Positions 61,456-64,000 of a stretch of 64,000 bases of DNA are shown here, piece after piece. A model generated the notes under the pieces. That model worked only from the letters and a program-made list of their open reading frames with translations. It did not search any database and was not told the DNA's origin. This DNA is from Rhodoligotrophos sp. CJ14 (GTDB lineage Bacteria > Pseudomonadota > Alphaproteobacteria > Rhizobiales > Im1). The DNA lies in assembly GCF_038811545.1 (NCBI RefSeq), contig NZ_CP133319.1, forward strand, positions 2,323,516-2,387,515, given 5' to 3'. Both the position numbers and the translations under genes were made by a program. Numbering within the stretch: position 1 is the first letter of the stretch; each line of letters begins with the position of its first letter.

Positions 61456-63024
61456 ATGCAGAACCAGCTTCATTCAGGCGGCACGGTCGGCCGCCTCATT
61501 ATTGATGCCATTACCCGCTTTGCCGATCGCCCCGTTCTCGCCGACGGCCACGTGGCCTGGACCTATCGCGAGCTGGGCCGGCAGATCGGGCTTTACATGG
61601 CCTTCTACCGCTCGCTGGGCCTAGGCAAAGGCTCCGGCATCGCCATGGTGACGGGGAACCGTGCCGAAGCCTGGGCTTCGGTCTGCGCCGCCAATATCTT
61701 GGGCATGCGTCATACCCATCTCCATCCCATGGCAGGCGAGGATGATCACGCCCAGATCATCGATGATGCCAAGGCCAATGTTCTGGTCGTCGACGGCCGC
61801 CGGTTCGCCGCCCGCGGCCAGGCGCTCAAAGCCCGCTGCCGCAGCCTTGAGCATCTCGTGTCTTTCGGCCCGGTCGAGGGGGCTCATGACATCACGGCGG
61901 CCGCAGAGACGCTCGAGCCCGCGGAGCTCGTCGAGGAGAACGAGCCCGAGGACACCGTCCTCCTCACCTATACCGGCGGCACCACCGGCCGCTCCAAGGG
62001 CATCATGCTGCCCCACCGGGCGCTGGCCGCCATGACGCTCACCATTGCCGGTGAATGGGAATGGCCGAGCACACTGCGCTATCTTGCCATGACGCCGATC
62101 AGCCATTCGGCCGGGATCAAGCTCTACCCTATCATGCTGCGCGGCGGCTATGCGCGCATGATCGACGGCTTTGACAAGCAGACCTTCTGTGAGGTGGTCG
62201 AGGCCGAGCGCATCACCGCGACCTTTCTCGTTCCCACCATCATCACCACCCTCCTCCAGGACCGCGCTCTGCTCCAGCGCCATGATCTCTCATCCCTCGA
62301 GCTGATCATCTATGGCGCTGCCCCCATGTCCCCCGACCGCCTGCGTGAGGCAACCGAGCTCTTCGGCCCGGTCTTCATGCAGCTCTATGGCCAGTCGGAA
62401 GCGCCGGAATGCATCACCACCCTGCGCCGTGCCGATCACGACCTCTCGCGCCCGGAGCGGCTCGGCTCTTGCGGTAAGCCGACCGCGCTTTGCGAGGTGA
62501 AGCTGCTCGACAGCGAGCTCAACGAGGTCGCCCTGGGCGAGCCCGGCGAAATCTGTGTGCGCGGGCCGCTCGTGATGAACGGCTATTGGGGGCTGCCGGA
62601 GCTCACCGCCGAAACCTTTCGTGGCGGTTGGCTGCATACCGGCGATGTCGCTCGACGCGATGCGGAAGGCTATCTCTACATTGTTGACCGCACCAAGGAC
62701 ATGATCATCTCCGGCGGCTTCAACATCTATCCCCGCGAGGTCGAGGACGTGCTGGCCTCCCATCCCGCTGTGGTCTCCGCTGGGGTGATCGGCGTGCCCG
62801 ATCCGAAATGGGGCGAGGCAGTGAAGGCCTTCGTCACATTGCGCGACGGCCGCAGCGCCACCGAAGCCGAGCTGCAGGCCTTCGTCAAGGAGCGCCGGGG
62901 TGCGCCATGGTCGCCCAAATCGGTGGAGTTCGTGACTGAGCTGCCATTGACCGGCTTAGGGAAGCTTGACCGTAAGGCTCTGCGCGCGCCCTATTGGGAA
63001 GGGCAGACCCGCGCAGTGTCCTGA
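61456..63024 (+). CDS. Acyl-CoA synthetase (AMP-binding)
   Basis: A 522-residue ANL ligase. The P-loop is LLTYTGGTTGRSKGIMLPH (about 178-196), A5 is YGQSEAPECI, A7 is GGWLHTGDVA, A8 DRTKDMIISGGFNIYPREVE and the C-terminal catalytic Lys in LPLTGLGKLDRKAL. It resembles fatty-acid/steroid-acid CoA ligases. The ATG 61456 has AGGAAAC upstream; longer frames overlap the upstream gene by chance. The second CoA ligase in the same regulon may act on a different intermediate. Confidence 0.92.
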   Translation: MQNQLHSGGTVGRLIIDAITRFADRPVLADGHVAWTYRELGRQIGLYMAFYRSLGLGKGSGIAMVTGNRAEAWASVCAANILGMRHTHLHPMAGEDDHAQIIDDAKANVLVVDGRRFAARGQALKARCRSLEHLVSFGPVEGAHDITAAAETLEPAELVEENEPEDTVLLTYTGGTTGRSKGIMLPHRALAAMTLTIAGEWEWPSTLRYLAMTPISHSAGIKLYPIMLRGGYARMIDGFDKQTFCEVVEAERITATFLVPTIITTLLQDRALLQRHDLSSLELIIYGAAPMSPDRLREATELFGPVFMQLYGQSEAPECITTLRRADHDLSRPERLGSCGKPTALCEVKLLDSELNEVALGEPGEICVRGPLVMNGYWGLPELTAETFRGGWLHTGDVARRDAEGYLYIVDRTKDMIISGGFNIYPREVEDVLASHPAVVSAGVIGVPDPKWGEAVKAFVTLRDGRSATEAELQAFVKERRGAPWSPKSVEFVTELPLTGLGKLDRKALRAPYWEGQTRAVS

Positions 63025-63060
63025 CCTAGCACTGGCCGGAGGCTGGAAGGAACACGGGCA

Positions 63061-64000
63061 ATGAAAGCCATGCACTGTGTCGCCTATGGCGATCCGCCGG
63101 AACTGGCGATCGCGGCGGTTGATGATCCTCAACCGGGCCCCGGCGAGGTGCTGGCTGAAGTGGAGAGCGTTGGCATCGGCTATTTCGATGCGGTGCTGCT
63201 GGGCGGCAGATATCAGGAAAAGCCAGCCCTCCCCTTCATTCCCGGCCGAGAATTTGCCGGGCGCATCATCGATGTGGGTGCCGATGTCGACCGGAACCTG
63301 ATCGGCAGGCGCATCGCCGGCCTCACCTTCAAAGGCTCGCTCGCGGAACGGGCGGTGGCCAAGGCACACGATTGCATGGTGATGCCGCCCAATCTGCCGG
63401 ACGACATGGACGGCGCATTCCTGTCCGCCTATGCCACCTCGCTCTATGCTTTGGAGAGCTGTGGCCATATGCGGCCCGGCGAACGGGTGCTGATCCTCGG
63501 TGCCGCCGGCACGGTTGGCACCGCCGCGATCGAGATCGCCAAGGCCTTTGACGGCTTTGTCATCGCCGCAGCTTCCTCCCCAGAGAAGCGCGCCTTCTGC
63601 CTGCAACAGGGTGCAGATCTCGCGATCGACTACACCGCCGAAAACTGGCGCCGCACAATGAGCGACGCGCTAGGCACCGGTGGCGTTGATCTCGTGGTGG
63701 ACAGCGTCGGTGGCGCCCTGTCGGAAACCGCCTTCCGCTGCCTCAACCCGGGCGGCCGGCACCTTGTCGTTGGCTTCTCCTCTGGTGAGATCGGCCGGCT
63801 GCCGCTCAACCTGCCGCTGCTCAAGCGGGCCAATGTGGTGGGCGTCGACTGGGGCGGCTTCATGCAGAAGGAACCCGAGCCAAGCCGAAAGCTTTTGGAG
63901 AGGCTTTCACAATTGCTTGCCGAGGGACGGATAAGACCAGAACCTGCGCGCATTCTCCCGGTGGATGCCTTGCCTGCCCTCCTGAAAGACCTTCTCGCGC
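63061..64000 (+). CDS. Quinone oxidoreductase-like MDR protein (truncated by window edge)
   Basis: Zinc-independent medium-chain dehydrogenase/reductase with the NADPH:quinone reductase pattern. About 313 residues are visible: an N-terminal GroES-like domain (IPGREFAGRIIDVGADV) and the Rossmann motif VLILGAAGTVGTAAIEIAK (about 143-161). The catalytic zinc ligands of alcohol dehydrogenases are absent. The 3' end lies beyond base 64000. It starts 36 bases after the ligase gene. It could reduce an enoyl- or acryloyl-CoA; unproven. Confidence 0.9.
   Translation, partial: MKAMHCVAYGDPPELAIAAVDDPQPGPGEVLAEVESVGIGYFDAVLLGGRYQEKPALPFIPGREFAGRIIDVGADVDRNLIGRRIAGLTFKGSLAERAVAKAHDCMVMPPNLPDDMDGAFLSAYATSLYALESCGHMRPGERVLILGAAGTVGTAAIEIAKAFDGFVIAAASSPEKRAFCLQQGADLAIDYTAENWRRTMSDALGTGGVDLVVDSVGGALSETAFRCLNPGGRHLVVGFSSGEIGRLPLNLPLLKRANVVGVDWGGFMQKEPEPSRKLLERLSQLLAEGRIRPEPARILPVDALPALLKDLLA

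Noticed and set aside
1-64000. CRISPR arrays, rRNA genes or intact insertion sequences
   Set aside because: No regularly spaced direct repeats, no rRNA-like sequence and no complete transposase frame with terminal repeats were seen.

Overview
The window is 64 kb of high-GC chromosomal DNA from an alphaproteobacterium, most likely of the order Hyphomicrobiales (Rhizobiales). The evidence is the combination lptC-lptA-lptB-rpoN-ptsN, an Hsp20 gene paired with DUF1150, an Omp25/31-type barrel, a double-length dCTP deaminase, and the block LpoA-like lipoprotein/rsmI/yraN/gshB. I cannot name the species from sequence alone.

Layout. 1-9.3 kb: truncated dedA, a DUF1194 von Willebrand-type protein, a DMT permease, a MAPEG protein, hsp20-DUF1150, then ptsN, rpoN, lptB, lptA, lptC, rnd and tRNA-Leu(CAG), the last seven on the minus strand. 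9.5-14.0 kb: NAD(P)-binding protein, glutathione transferase, queG, an SDR and an alpha/beta hydrolase. 14.2-20.2 kb: infC (apparently starting with ATA), an antisense DMT permease, then rpmI-rplT-pheS-pheT. 20.2-28 kb: NlpC/P60, MarR-like, leucyl aminopeptidase, a tiny Flp-pilin-like gene, an Omp25-type barrel, a DcaP-like porin and lepA. 28.2-37.9 kb: rph-VOC-rdgB-hemW, LpoA-like lipoprotein, rsmI-yraN-gshB, argE/apaG, dcd and tRNA-Gly(CCC). 37.9-39.6 kb: a decayed prophage-like islet directly behind tRNA-Gly, with a broken lysis gene, a holin-like gene and an orphan 208-residue protein.

40.2-51.4 kb: a catabolic locus for an amino-acid-like compound. It has a spermidine/putrescine-type ABC importer, a GntR/UTRA regulator and an enolase-superfamily enzyme on the minus strand. 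Converging on it from the plus strand are a D-2-hydroxyacid dehydrogenase, an enoyl-CoA hydratase-like protein, a DUF849/BKACE beta-keto acid cleavage enzyme, a DadA-like FAD oxidase and a class III aminotransferase. Three near-identical palindromes centred on GTATAC lie between the -35 and -10 elements of the three promoters, which ties the locus into one predicted GntR regulon.

51.8-64 kb: a second catabolic locus around a TetR-type regulator. It holds an MFS (Fsr-like) transporter, two acyl-CoA ligases, an Old-Yellow-Enzyme-type reductase, an SDR, an enoyl-CoA hydratase, an amidohydrolase-2, a branched-chain-type substrate-binding protein and a quinone-oxidoreductase-like gene cut by the window end. 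Four copies of a 20-bp inverted repeat (AACATTC-N6-GAATGTT type) precede its transcription units and define a likely TetR regulon for uptake, CoA activation and reduction/beta-oxidation of a carboxylic acid.

No CRISPR array, rRNA or intact insertion sequence was seen. The strongest leads are the two predicted regulons, the possible beta-amino acid to BKACE route, the ATA start of infC and the orphan protein in the tRNA-Gly islet.
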